From positions 1 to 64,000 of the forward strand of contig JBKEDF010000032.1 of NCBI GenBank assembly GCA_047975325.1: a DNA stretch of 64,000 bases. The letters are read 5' to 3'. The first letter of the stretch is position 1, and the number at the start of each line of letters is the position of its first letter. The stretch comes from JBKEDF01 sp047975325 (GTDB taxonomy: Bacteria > Pseudomonadota > Alphaproteobacteria > Rhodobacterales > Rhodobacteraceae). Below are positions 44,030-52,922 of this stretch, one piece after another. The position numbers were made by a program, and so were the translations under genes. The notes beneath the pieces were generated by a model. It was given only the letters and a program-made list of their open reading frames with translations, did not search any database and was not told where the DNA came from.

Positions 44030-45175
44030 CTATGGCTTGATGTTATGGCTGTCGCAAATCGCACGCAGATCGCGCCATTCGGCATCGGTCAGAATTGGGC
44101 GGCCCGATCTTCTGCCTTCGGCATTGACGCGGGCCGCTTCGGCACGGCCTTTGCTATTGGGGTGACTGGCCAGATATTCGGGCAAAGACAGGCCATCCGA
44201 TTCTGCAATCCGTTCAAAGAAATCCGCAAAACCCGTTGAACTGACACCCGCATCGTTCAAGAGTTCCAATCCGAACATGTCCGCTGCGCTTTCCGCTTCC
44301 CGCGAATAGGCGCTTTGCAGGGCCATTTCCGCCATCGCCGCCAGAAGCCCGCCCGATACATCCCCCAGCAGGAGCGACAGGATTCCCGCCGACCCGGCCG
44401 AACGCAGCAAAAGGCGGGTGGGATCCCGCGCTTCCACATGACCAATTTCATGGGCCAGGACGCCCGCGACCTCCTCCGGGCTGTCAGCCTTGTCGAGCAG
44501 GCCCCGCACCAGAACGACATGCCCGCCCGGTGCGGCGAAGGCATTGACCATACGGTTATTCATCACCGAAACATCAAGCGTATAGTCAAGATCCCGCCCG
44601 GCAGTCAGCCGCGCCACCAGCCTGTCAAGCGCAGCTTGGCCTTCGGGGGCATTGCAGGAAAGTTCACCCATCTTCTTGGCACCAAGGAAACGTTCCATCT
44701 GCACCACAACGGATTTTCCAAAACGGATTTCCGTTTCCCGCGGCAATATATCGGCCATGAAATCCGCAAGCCTTGGCAAGATCATGAAGAGCATGAGCAC
44801 CACGGCCACCGCAGCCAGCACGATGTTCCGCGCAAGCCGCCCCCAGGTGCCCTTATGGACTTCCCGCCGATCCAGACCCGGCGCTTTGGATTTCAGCCAG
44901 GCGACAAGATCGGGATCATTCAGAACCAGCCGCGCGGGGTCACGTGGGGATTCATCCTCTGTCTCGGTCAGAATGGTCAGGGTCAATGCGCCCTGATCGG
45001 CCTGATCGCCCAGGCGGCGCAACCTGTCCAACGGCCAGATGACATCCGGGGCGGTGCGATCCGCCCGGGAAATTACCAGCGTCGCAGGATCCCCCAAGAC
45101 AGATACAAGAACGGAATGGCGCCGCGCCGTCAGGCCATCGAAATACCCCCCTGCAACAGGCACGGCGCCAATCAT
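44030..45175 (-). CDS. M48-family membrane metalloprotease
   Basis: A 381-residue zinc metallopeptidase. An N-terminal region of about 110 residues is followed by one transmembrane helix (about 116-137) and the M48 domain with LAHEIGHVEARD (HExxH) and a downstream SREAESAADMFG motif supplying the third zinc ligand. It resembles the HtpX/BepA-like proteases that act at the membrane or periplasm. Its ATG directly abuts the stop of the DUF898 gene (TGAATG), so the pair is translationally coupled. Confidence 0.88.
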   Translation of the reverse strand: MIGAVPVAGGYFDGLTARRHSVLVSVLGDPATLVISRADRTAPDVIWPLDRLRRLGDQADQGALTLTILTETEDESPRDPARLVLNDPDLVAWLKSKAPGLDRREVHKGTWGRLARNIVLAAVAVVLMLFMILPRLADFMADILPRETEIRFGKSVVVQMERFLGAKKMGELSCNAPEGQAALDRLVARLTAGRDLDYTLDVSVMNNRMVNAFAAPGGHVVLVRGLLDKADSPEEVAGVLAHEIGHVEARDPTRLLLRSAGSAGILSLLLGDVSGGLLAAMAEMALQSAYSREAESAADMFGLELLNDAGVSSTGFADFFERIAESDGLSLPEYLASHPNSKGRAEAARVNAEGRRSGRPILTDAEWRDLRAICDSHNIKP

Positions 45176-46372
45176 TCAGATCGCTCCACCGATATCGAGC
45201 GCCTCGGCAAAGCCTTCGGCATCGGCACCCTTGTCGTGAGCACGTTGCTGCACATTGGCAAGCACCTCGGCATTCCCGATTTCCAGTGTATTCAACAGAT
45301 GGGCAAGGATCGGCTGTGTGATGAAAACAAGGCTCAAGGCACCAAGAGCAATCAGTAACGCCATGTATGCCAGGACGATGAACGCGATAAGCAATATCTG
45401 ACCCATCGTCATTTCCGTGCTCGAACCCAGCATATAGCTCAGATAACTCCCGACGACACCAAGCAATGCAAAGCCCGCAATCGCAATGATCCCCACAAGC
45501 AATATGCCCCCGAAGGCCCGCAGCAACACCGTTTTCACACTCGCCCGGGCCGTGAAGGTCACATCGCTTGCAAGCGTCATGTTGTTCATCAGATAGACGA
45601 AGCTGCGGATATTGTAATAGAGCAGGCCAAAAATCATCCAGATATAGCCGACAATCAGCAAGAGGACGGAAAACCATGAAAATTCGGATGTTTCAGCCAG
45701 AAAGATTGCGGCAATAAGGATAATGACGCCAATCAGAAGGTGCAGCATTGGCGGATAAAGCGCCGTCCATTTGCCGGTCTGTTCGAATTTCGCATCACCA
45801 TACCAGCTTCGGTCGGTCATGAATTTCGAAAGCTTGAAGGAGGCAAGCGGCATCAGGATGCCCAGCGTGAGGATTACTAACAGATAGTATCCCATCGCCC
45901 GGAAGGCATAACCCCAGGCGGCACTGTCCATCCCGAAACGAATGCCCCGGAAACGCGTCCGCGCCAGCCTGTAGCGCTGCGCCCTATATGTTGCAAAGAG
46001 CATGAAGGGGAAGACCGCGAAAAGCGAAATATAGATGCTGAGGATCTGTGCGATCGCCTCGGCCTGTGTTGTCGGCTGCAAAACCAGACCCAGACCGAAA
46101 TAGGTCAGGACCAGTTGCACGATCCCCAGATAAATCGCAAGCAGGACAACCGCCACGAGGAAACCGAGGAATTTCTCCAGCCCGGTGCCGGTATATTCGA
46201 AACGGTCCCCATCGATACCCGCCGATGACCACAGATATTTCCGGATCCTCGTCTTGGCCCAGAAACGGTAAATCCCCAATGTAACGACGGTCAAAAGTCC
46301 CGTCATGAAAGCCAGTTTGAATAGCGGTTTCATCTCACCGCTATAGGTAACCTCTGTACTTCGAGTAGACAT
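45176..46372 (-). CDS. DUF898 (YjgN-family) membrane protein
   Basis: A 398-residue inner-membrane protein. Repeated blocks read GLLTVVTLGIYRFWAKTRIRKYLWS and AFRAMGYYLLVILTLGILMPLASFKLSKFMTDRSWYG, each joining a hydrophobic helix to an amphipathic W-K/R-rich segment, the pattern of the YjgN/DUF898 family. Function is unknown. The ATG at 46372 has GGAG 7 bases upstream and is preferred to a TTG at 46378. It is coupled to the M48 protease gene, so the protease may act on, or be positioned by, this protein. Confidence 0.85.
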   Translation of the reverse strand: MSTRSTEVTYSGEMKPLFKLAFMTGLLTVVTLGIYRFWAKTRIRKYLWSSAGIDGDRFEYTGTGLEKFLGFLVAVVLLAIYLGIVQLVLTYFGLGLVLQPTTQAEAIAQILSIYISLFAVFPFMLFATYRAQRYRLARTRFRGIRFGMDSAAWGYAFRAMGYYLLVILTLGILMPLASFKLSKFMTDRSWYGDAKFEQTGKWTALYPPMLHLLIGVIILIAAIFLAETSEFSWFSVLLLIVGYIWMIFGLLYYNIRSFVYLMNNMTLASDVTFTARASVKTVLLRAFGGILLVGIIAIAGFALLGVVGSYLSYMLGSSTEMTMGQILLIAFIVLAYMALLIALGALSLVFITQPILAHLLNTLEIGNAEVLANVQQRAHDKGADAEGFAEALDIGGAI

Positions 46373-46422
46373 CCACAAACTCCATTTACTTCACATTCCA
46401 ATAAAACCCGGTGGTGCCCCGA

Positions 46423-48738
46423 TCAGGTAAAGCGATTATTTCTCGGGAAGCCACGTGGCGCCATTCGGCCGGCGCTCGCACGTTTTGCCTGCCATTCCGC
46501 CAGATCGGTTTCGGTTCTGGTACGGCCCGCAGGATCCTTCCAAGACAATCCGTCCGCAAGCATGAAGGTCACTGCATCGGACAGCCCGCCATCCTTGTAT
46601 TTCTGCAGCCGCACCCCCTTGCCCTTGGCCATTTCCGGCAATTCGGACAGGGGAAAGACCAGAACCTTGCGGTTTTCGCCCACCACGGCAACATGATCAC
46701 CCTGTACCGGCCGACACAGGGCCGCCCGAACCGGGTCACGCAAGCTCAACACCTGTTTTCCGGTACGGGTCTGGGCCACCACATCATCGGCATTCACCAC
46801 AAAGCCATCACCCCCAGTCGAGGCCACAAGGTATTTTTCCCCCGGTCGGTGGATCAGGAGATCGACGATATCAGCCTCATTGGGCAAATCGACCATCAGG
46901 CGTACCGGTTCGCCCATCCCGCGCCCCCCGGGCAGGTTTGCCCCGATCAGGGTATAGAACCGGCCATTCGTCCCCACGAGGATGATCTTGTCGGTGGTTT
47001 CGGCATGAAACAGGAAACGCCCCTCATCCCCATCCTTGAACTTGGCTTCGGTATCCAGCGGCACATGGCCCTTCATGGCCCGTATCCAGCCCATTTTGGA
47101 ACAGATGACAGTGATGGGTTCCCGCTCGATCATCGCCTCGAAGGGAACTTCCTCAACCTCACCCGCCTCGGCAAAGGTGGTGCGCCGGGTTCCTTTTTCC
47201 CAGGAATTGCCAAAGGTCTTCTGTACGTCCAACAGATCGGCCCCGATCCGTTTCCATTGCAGCCGGGGATTGGCCAGCAGATCGTCAAGCTCCGCGCGTT
47301 CCTTCATCAGCGCATCACGTTCGGCGATCAGTTCCATTTCCTCCAGCCTGCGCAAGCTGCGCAGCCGCATGTTGAGGATCGCCTCGGCCTGCACTTCGGT
47401 CAGTTCGCCCTCCCCTTCGGAGGGCGAGACGTAATCGGCCTCAGACGCGGCACGCCGATGGGGTTTTCCCCAGTCTTCGGCCCTCAGGGCACGTTTGGGA
47501 TCCGCGTCATAGCGGATGATATCGATGACCCGGTCAAGGTTCAGAAAGGCGGTGATGAAGCCTTCCAAAACCTCCAACCGGTGGTCGATCTTGCCAATGC
47601 GGTGTTCGCTGCGGCGGATCAAGACGTCGCGACGGTGATCCAGAAAGGCGCGTAACACCTCCTTGATACTGCAGACACGCGGGGTACGACCATCGATCAG
47701 CACATTCATGTTGAGGCTGAAACGCAGCTCCAGATCGGTATTGCGGAACAACATCCCCATCATCAGATCGGGTTCCACCGTGCGTGAACGTGGTTCCAGA
47801 ACAATCCGGATATCCTCGGCGGATTCGTCACGCACATCTGCCAGAAGCGGAACCTTCCTGGTCTGGATCACCTCGGCAAGCTTTTCGATCAGTTTCGATT
47901 TCTGAACCTGATAGGGAATCTCCGTTACCACGACCTGCCATTGGCCACGGCCAAGATCCTCCACCTCCCAACAGGCCCGGACACGGATGGCGCCACGTCC
48001 GCTGCGATAGGTTTCCATGATGCTGTCGCGCGGTTCCACGATCACCCCGCCGGTCGGAAAATCCGGACCCGGAACCAGGGCCACGATATCATCCACCGCG
48101 CAATCGGGCTTTTTCAGCATCAACTGGCAGGCATCAATCAGTTCATGCAGGTTGTGAGGCGGGATATTCGTGGCCATCCCCACCGCAATCCCGCTGGATC
48201 CATTGGCCAGAAGATGCGGGAAGGCCGCAGGCATCACCACCGGTTCTTCCAGCGTACCATCGTAGTTGGGCCGGAAATCGACCGCGTTTTCGGCCAGCCC
48301 CTCCATCAGCTTTTCGGAAATCGCCGTCAGTCGCGCCTCGGTATAGCGCGAGGCGGCCGGGTTCTCGCCATCGATATTGCCGAAATTGCCCTGCCCGTCC
48401 ACCAACGGGTAGCGCATGTTGAAATCCTGTGCGAGCCGCGCCATCGCATCATAGATCGCCGCATCGCCATGGGGGTGATAATTGCCCATCACATCGCCGG
48501 AAATCTTTGCCGATTTGCGAAATCCCCCGGTCGGGGAAAGCTTCAGTTCCCGCATCGCATAAAGAATTCGGCGATGCACCGGTTTCAACCCGTCCCGCGC
48601 ATCGGGCAGCGCACGATGCATGATCGTGGAAAGCGCATAGGTCAGATAGCGTTCACCAATCGCACGCCGCAGCGGCTCCGAGGTCATCAGCGGCGCGTTA
48701 GGAGGCTCCATCTGGGGGTCGTCGGTATCTCGGGTCAT
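46423..48738 (-). CDS. parC: DNA topoisomerase IV subunit A
   Basis: A 771-residue type IIA topoisomerase A subunit, which decatenates replicated chromosomes with ParE. The start region YLTYALSTIMHRALPDARDGLKPVHRRILYAM is the classical GyrA/ParC N-terminus. The catalytic tyrosine is in AASRYTEARL, and the C-terminal beta-pinwheel has the less regular repeats of ParC rather than a GyrA box. The ATG at 48738 is chosen because the family sequence begins about 20 residues later; a longer frame to 48846 adds unrelated residues. Divergent from the SH3-domain gene. Confidence 0.95.
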   Translation of the reverse strand: MTRDTDDPQMEPPNAPLMTSEPLRRAIGERYLTYALSTIMHRALPDARDGLKPVHRRILYAMRELKLSPTGGFRKSAKISGDVMGNYHPHGDAAIYDAMARLAQDFNMRYPLVDGQGNFGNIDGENPAASRYTEARLTAISEKLMEGLAENAVDFRPNYDGTLEEPVVMPAAFPHLLANGSSGIAVGMATNIPPHNLHELIDACQLMLKKPDCAVDDIVALVPGPDFPTGGVIVEPRDSIMETYRSGRGAIRVRACWEVEDLGRGQWQVVVTEIPYQVQKSKLIEKLAEVIQTRKVPLLADVRDESAEDIRIVLEPRSRTVEPDLMMGMLFRNTDLELRFSLNMNVLIDGRTPRVCSIKEVLRAFLDHRRDVLIRRSEHRIGKIDHRLEVLEGFITAFLNLDRVIDIIRYDADPKRALRAEDWGKPHRRAASEADYVSPSEGEGELTEVQAEAILNMRLRSLRRLEEMELIAERDALMKERAELDDLLANPRLQWKRIGADLLDVQKTFGNSWEKGTRRTTFAEAGEVEEVPFEAMIEREPITVICSKMGWIRAMKGHVPLDTEAKFKDGDEGRFLFHAETTDKIILVGTNGRFYTLIGANLPGGRGMGEPVRLMVDLPNEADIVDLLIHRPGEKYLVASTGGDGFVVNADDVVAQTRTGKQVLSLRDPVRAALCRPVQGDHVAVVGENRKVLVFPLSELPEMAKGKGVRLQKYKDGGLSDAVTFMLADGLSWKDPAGRTRTETDLAEWQAKRASAGRMAPRGFPRNNRFT

Positions 48739-48896
48739 GGATGTTGTGTAGTCCCCGCACCGGGAGGCGTCCAGCGGGAAACAGTCTTTTCTTGCAAAAC
48801 GACGTCCCGACGCCACGTTTTCTGCAAATTGATGATGCTTTCCCATCGCAATCCGTCAATAATGCAGGGGCTTGCTTATTCTTGGGGTTATTTCCA

Positions 48897-49436
48897 GTGT
48901 TCAGACTTCTTCTATTGCTTTGCGCATCCATGTTTCTTGTCTTGCTGATCGGCGGTGAGGATCACGGCCAGAAACGGCTCGGGCTTATGGCGGAGGACAT
49001 TCCGACTGCCAGGGCGGAACGATCCGCCACCGAACTTGCCCGCGCCGAGGCACAACCTGCCCCGGCATCACAGGGGCCGACCCCTATTGCCACTGACGAA
49101 AGGGCCGAATTGGCGGGTTTGGTACCGATATCCCCCCCCGCCCCCGAACCTGCCATCATGCGTGAAACCGGGCCCGCCCCGGTAATCCGGGCCACGACCG
49201 AAACCCTGTTCGCAGAAGACCCGCTGCCGCTTCTGTATGTCAGAAGTTCAGCCGTCAACGTTCGCGAAGGCCCTTCCACCAGAACCGCCATTATCGGTCG
49301 GCTGACCAGAAGTGAGGCGGTTGCAGTGGTGGAGCCCGAAAGCAATGGCTGGGTACATATCCGTATTGAGGGCGATGGGGTGGACGGCTTCATCGCCGCA
49401 CGGCTGTTGACAGATCGGGATCCATCATCCAACTGA
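48897..49436 (+). CDS. bacterial SH3-domain protein, membrane anchored
   Basis: A 179-residue protein with an N-terminal hydrophobic helix (FRLLLLLCASMFLVLLIGG), a Pro/Ala-rich linker (about 45-110) and a C-terminal bacterial SH3 domain: LYVRSSAVNVREGPSTRTAIIGRLTRSEAVAVVEPESNGWVHI described here by its core VNVREGPSTRTAIIG. It probably binds cell-wall peptide in the periplasm. The GTG at 48897 gives a clean signal-anchor with GGGG upstream; ATG at 48930 is an alternative. Divergent from parC. Confidence 0.8.
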   Translation: MFRLLLLLCASMFLVLLIGGEDHGQKRLGLMAEDIPTARAERSATELARAEAQPAPASQGPTPIATDERAELAGLVPISPPAPEPAIMRETGPAPVIRATTETLFAEDPLPLLYVRSSAVNVREGPSTRTAIIGRLTRSEAVAVVEPESNGWVHIRIEGDGVDGFIAARLLTDRDPSSN

Positions 49437-49522
49437 TCCATTGACCAACCCGATGTATCGCGCTTCACCCGCGCCACGAAAGACGGTAAGGCAAGCCCGG
49501 AATATCTCTGGGCGGGAATATC

Positions 49523-50350
49523 ATGGCCGAACGAAGCATTCTGATCACCGGCTGCTCCTCCGGCATCGGGCTTGACGCGGCACGCGGACTTCGGGCGCGT
49601 GGCTGGAGGGTTTTTGCAACCTGCCGGAAAGAAGCCGATTGCGCGCGCTTGCGCGAAGAGGGGCTGGAAAGCTTCACCCTCGACCTTGCCGATGGAGATA
49701 GTATCGAAGCCGCCCTTGCAGAAGCAGTTTCACGCGGCAAGGGCCGGTTGGATGCGCTTTTCAACAATGGGGCCCATGCCTGCCCCGGTGCGGTGGAGGA
49801 CCTGCCCCGTGAGGCCCTGCGCGAAATCTTCGAGACCAACCTTTTCGGCACGCATGATCTGACAAGGCGGGCAATCACGATCATGCGCGCACAGGGTGGT
49901 GGGAGGATCGTCAACAATTCCTCGGTTCTGGGTTTTGTCGGGCTGCGCTGGCGCGGTGCCTATGTCGCCACGAAATTCGCGATGGAGGGGCTGACCGATG
50001 TGCTGCGGCTGGAAATGCGCGGCACCGGGGTCCATATCGTACTGATCGAACCCGGTCCGATCCCGACGAAGATCCGTGAAAATTCCATCCCACATTTCGA
50101 ACGCTGGATCGATTGGAAAGCATCCGCCCGCCGCGAAGAATATCGGCGGCTTCTGCACCGGCTTTATGAACCATCGAGACCGGACCGGTTTGAAATGCCC
50201 TGCAGCGCCGTAACTGCCAAGCTGATCCATGCCTTGGAAAGCCCGCGACCACGTGCCCGTTATTTCGTAACCCATCCGACCCGGATAATGGCCCTGGGCC
50301 GCCGTATCCTGCCCGCGCGGGCACAGGACTGGATTCTGGCAAGGATCTGA
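49523..50350 (+). CDS. SDR-family oxidoreductase
   Basis: A 275-residue short-chain dehydrogenase. The cofactor loop is TGCSSGIG, followed by LFNNGAHA (NNAG equivalent), NNSSVLGFVG with the catalytic Ser, and AYVATKFA with Tyr and Lys. The TGCSSGIG loop and the C-terminal extension after RPDRFEMP resemble the retinol/17-beta-hydroxysteroid-type SDR group common in this family of bacteria. Substrate unknown. It precedes the small HIG1 protein and cobalamin adenosyltransferase on the same strand. Confidence 0.87.
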   Translation: MAERSILITGCSSGIGLDAARGLRARGWRVFATCRKEADCARLREEGLESFTLDLADGDSIEAALAEAVSRGKGRLDALFNNGAHACPGAVEDLPREALREIFETNLFGTHDLTRRAITIMRAQGGGRIVNNSSVLGFVGLRWRGAYVATKFAMEGLTDVLRLEMRGTGVHIVLIEPGPIPTKIRENSIPHFERWIDWKASARREEYRRLLHRLYEPSRPDRFEMPCSAVTAKLIHALESPRPRARYFVTHPTRIMALGRRILPARAQDWILARI

Positions 50351-50462
50351 GCAGTGCGAATTGCCACCCCCGGGGCAAAGGGATAGACTGCGGCGCAAGA
50401 ATCCGATGACCGGCAACAAGGCCGGCAAAGATCTTGAGATCAGGGGAATGTGAAGGAAACCC

Positions 50463-50663
50463 ATGTTCAGCGACCCGCTTTTCATCATTGTCGCCATTGC
50501 CTGTCTGGCTGTTCTGGCCATCCTGATGGTTGGCGTGGGCGGCTTTGCCCGTGGTGGTGACTTCAACCGCAAACATGCCAACCGGCTGATGCGATGGCGG
50601 ATCTATGCGCAATTCGGCGCGGTCATCCTGATCCTGCTTTTCGTGTTCCTTCGGGGAATGTGA
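50463..50663 (+). CDS. HIG1-domain twin-transmembrane protein
   Basis: A 66-residue membrane protein with two helices separated by a basic turn: ILMVGVGGFARGGDFNRKHANRLMRWRIYAQFGAVILIL, seen in outline as GGxxxRKxANRLMRWR. This is the HIG1 (hypoxia-induced gene 1) type, related to respiratory supercomplex factors in mitochondria. AAGGAA precedes the ATG. Three bases separate it from the adenosyltransferase gene, suggesting cotranscription. Confidence 0.87.
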   Translation: MFSDPLFIIVAIACLAVLAILMVGVGGFARGGDFNRKHANRLMRWRIYAQFGAVILILLFVFLRGM

Positions 50664-50666
50664 CCG

Positions 50667-51248
50667 ATGGTCGTCCTGTCCAAGATCTATACGAGGACCG
50701 GCGACAAGGGGGAAACCGCGCTAAGCGATGGATCCCGCGTTGCCAAGGATACACCCCGGGTAGAAGCCTACGGCACGGTCGATGAAACCAATGCCGCGGT
50801 CGGTCTTGCGCGGCTGCATGCCGGGCCGGAAACGGCGCAGGCCCTTGCGCGGATCTCAAACGATCTTTTCGATCTGGGCGCGGATCTGGCGACACCGGGG
50901 CGGGACAAGGATGACGAAGCGCCCTATCCCCGACTGCGAATTATCGCCGCCCAGGTGGCAAGGCTGGAAGCAGAGATAGACAGGATGAATACCGACCTTA
51001 CCCCCCTGCGCAGTTTCATCCTGCCCGGTGGCAGCCCTCTTGCCGCCCATCTGCATCTTTGCCGTACCATCTGCCGCCGTGCCGAAAGGCTGGCCGTAAC
51101 ACTGGCCCGTTCCGAGGACGTAAATCCCGAAGCGGTGCGTTACCTCAACCGCCTTTCCGACTGGTTTTTCGTTGCCAGCCGGATTGCCAACGATGCCGGA
51201 ACAAAAGATGTGCTTTGGGTTCCCGGTCTGACCCGGCCGGAACAATAG
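50667..51248 (+). CDS. PduO-type cob(I)alamin adenosyltransferase
   Basis: A 193-residue ATP:corrinoid adenosyltransferase that makes adenosylcobalamin. The N-terminal IYTRTGDKGETALSDGSRV and YGTVDETNAAVGLAR and the C-terminal RRAERLAV and RYLNRLSDWFFVASR motifs are the PduO-family signatures. It is cotranscribed with the HIG1 gene. In related genomes this gene often leads into the electron-transfer flavoprotein genes, but here a type VI secretion locus follows. Confidence 0.92.
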   Translation: MVVLSKIYTRTGDKGETALSDGSRVAKDTPRVEAYGTVDETNAAVGLARLHAGPETAQALARISNDLFDLGADLATPGRDKDDEAPYPRLRIIAAQVARLEAEIDRMNTDLTPLRSFILPGGSPLAAHLHLCRTICRRAERLAVTLARSEDVNPEAVRYLNRLSDWFFVASRIANDAGTKDVLWVPGLTRPEQ

Positions 51249-51347
51249 CGATATGGCGGAACACCCGCCCTCAATGAACCTTCAGCCCCGGGATCCGTTC
51301 AATCCGAACCAAATCGGCAGTCACACGCGGCAGGTAGCAGCAGGAAA

Positions 51348-51854
51348 TTACCCCGTGACCGTGCGTGCCAGAGGCCAGAACCAGACTTCATTCGATCCGA
51401 AATAACAGGAGGATGCACAGACATCCGCAGTTGAATGATTATCGATCAGGTCAATATGGCCACCACCGGAAAAGCCGGGAATGCCGTGAAAGGCGATAAT
51501 GCCCTGTCGTGTCTCCAGCGCCGTGGACAGGGAATCGCCGGACAAAACCTCATAGTCACCAAGGTAGTTCGGGCGTTCCAGCAGCCTTGCCAGGCGCGCC
51601 ATGTTCACCTCAACGCCTTTTCCCTTATGATCACCATCAAGCAGGTTATGGGATTTCGGGCTGATCGTCACACCCGAGCGGACAAGCGCCAGACTGACCC
51701 TGATCGCGCAGGTATTGGCGTAATTGGGGTTTCCGATAAAATCTTCCCAGCCGATCTCCCTGAACAGATCCCCCTGAGAGACATAGGCAGCACTCCGGGT
51801 ATTCGACGACGGATAATGCGATTTCAGCGTATCATAGGCAATCGACAAGCTCAT
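51348..51854 (-). CDS. tae4: type VI secretion amidase effector Tae4
   Basis: A 168-residue peptidoglycan amidase of the Tae4 family, injected into rival bacteria to cleave cell-wall peptide crosslinks. The NlpC/P60-like catalytic Cys is C49 in ANTCAIRVS and the His is H133 in SGGGHIDL. A C-terminal cysteine pair (C146, C150) may form the disulfide known for the family. The N-terminal start overlaps the immunity gene stop by 4 bases. There is no signal peptide, as expected for a T6SS cargo. It is encoded in the hcp-clpV transcription unit. Confidence 0.93.
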   Translation of the reverse strand: MSLSIAYDTLKSHYPSSNTRSAAYVSQGDLFREIGWEDFIGNPNYANTCAIRVSLALVRSGVTISPKSHNLLDGDHKGKGVEVNMARLARLLERPNYLGDYEVLSGDSLSTALETRQGIIAFHGIPGFSGGGHIDLIDNHSTADVCASSCYFGSNEVWFWPLARTVTG

Positions 51855-52264
51855 TGAGACTGACCTTCAGTTGTATCGCACGAATAAATCTCGGCGAGAA
51901 TATTGGGAATGCTGGCCCCGGCAGGTTCCCCCCCATCCGGGTCATCCATGGTTGGGAGCGCATCGAAGACCTGCGCGATCATTTCATGCGGCGCAAGTTG
52001 ATCCAGACCGCACCAGACACCATCTGTCTGGGCGCGTTCCGCAATTGAAAATACGTAACCTTCGCCAAAGGCGGCGGCGCTGTCGCCATCCAGCATACGA
52101 CCGCGATAGGAAATCCTTTCCCCACGCAGGGCAGATTTCAGTACCGCCGAAGACATATACTCCACCTCGGTACCGCCAGCCAGAACATCGCCGGAAACTG
52201 CAAATACACCGAGGAAGGCGGTGGCGTAAAAGGCCGGTTTGAATATCAACGATCGACCCTCCAT
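51851..52264 (-). CDS. tai4: Tai4-family immunity protein
   Basis: A protein of about 137 residues with a cleavable signal peptide (hydrophobic stretch ending GDVLA-GG), so it acts in the periplasm where Tae4 attacks. Segments SAALGEGYVFSI-like (here AAFGEGYVFSIAERAQ) and WCGLDQLAPHEMIAQVFDAL match the Tai4/Rap family. The gene overlaps tae4 by 4 bases, the normal immunity-effector arrangement with immunity first. The start is uncertain: ATG at 52264 is given, but a TTG at 52249 is preceded by GGAGGG at good spacing and may be the true one. Confidence 0.88.
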   Translation of the reverse strand: MEGRSLIFKPAFYATAFLGVFAVSGDVLAGGTEVEYMSSAVLKSALRGERISYRGRMLDGDSAAAFGEGYVFSIAERAQTDGVWCGLDQLAPHEMIAQVFDALPTMDDPDGGEPAGASIPNILAEIYSCDTTEGQSQ

Positions 52265-52378
52265 GCATGATTTCAACTGGAAACCCGTTTGTCCGCGACA
52301 GAGACAGATTCAAGACCGCCCGGGACATGGATATCCGGACGACGAAGCTCGCCCGGATATCATGTTCAAAGGCCGCGA

Positions 52379-52855
52379 TCAGGCAGCTTTGGTGGTCGAC
52401 AGATCGTAGGAAGCGATCATCGGGGATTTTGCCTGATGATTCTCATCATAGGGGATGTACTTCACTTCCATCTTGGTGAAGTTCAGCCGGATGGTTTCAA
52501 CCGGGCGATCACCGGAGCTGTCCACGGTGTAATTTGCCACCAGCGTGTTGGTCAGCTTGTATTCGATATAGGTGTCACCGGGGTTGCCAGTGGTTACCAG
52601 ATGGATCGTGACAAGCTTGCCGGTACGGCCGGTGCAGGCCTCGGCGAAAAGCTTGGTCGAGGAGCTGTCGGAAACCTTGGTCAGAACAACCTCGGATACC
52701 GTCGGCTCGGACGCCTCGCGGTTTGCGGTGGAACCGGCAGCCGTGTTCATGTTGCGCGAAACATTCCAATGGATACTTTCAATATCCATCCATTGCTTAT
52801 GCGTCTCATGGGTCGCATCGCCGGGAATTCCATCCAGTTGAAGGTAAATAGGCAT
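52379..52855 (-). CDS. hcp: Hcp, type VI secretion tube protein
   Basis: A 158-residue Hcp that stacks as hexameric rings to form the inner T6SS tube. The N-terminus MPIYLQLDGIPGDATHETHKQWMD and later SSTKLFAEACTGRTGK and YIEYKLTNTLVANY are characteristic of the family. Length is normal. TGGAG precedes the ATG. It lies between clpV and the effector pair in the same direction, 67 bases after clpV. Small effectors such as Tae4 are often carried inside Hcp rings, consistent with the gene order. Confidence 0.95.
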   Translation of the reverse strand: MPIYLQLDGIPGDATHETHKQWMDIESIHWNVSRNMNTAAGSTANREASEPTVSEVVLTKVSDSSSTKLFAEACTGRTGKLVTIHLVTTGNPGDTYIEYKLTNTLVANYTVDSSGDRPVETIRLNFTKMEVKYIPYDENHQAKSPMIASYDLSTTKAA

Positions 52856-52922
52856 TCTGTCACTCCAGTTTGTTGGGTTTGGTCGTTAAAGGTTAAAAAC
52901 AAGAGGCTGCAATAATACCACC

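Noticed and set aside
46411..48948. Long plus-strand frames (46411-47655 and 47941-48948) opposite parC
   Set aside because: parC on the minus strand is complete and conserved. These are antisense shadows caused by codon bias.
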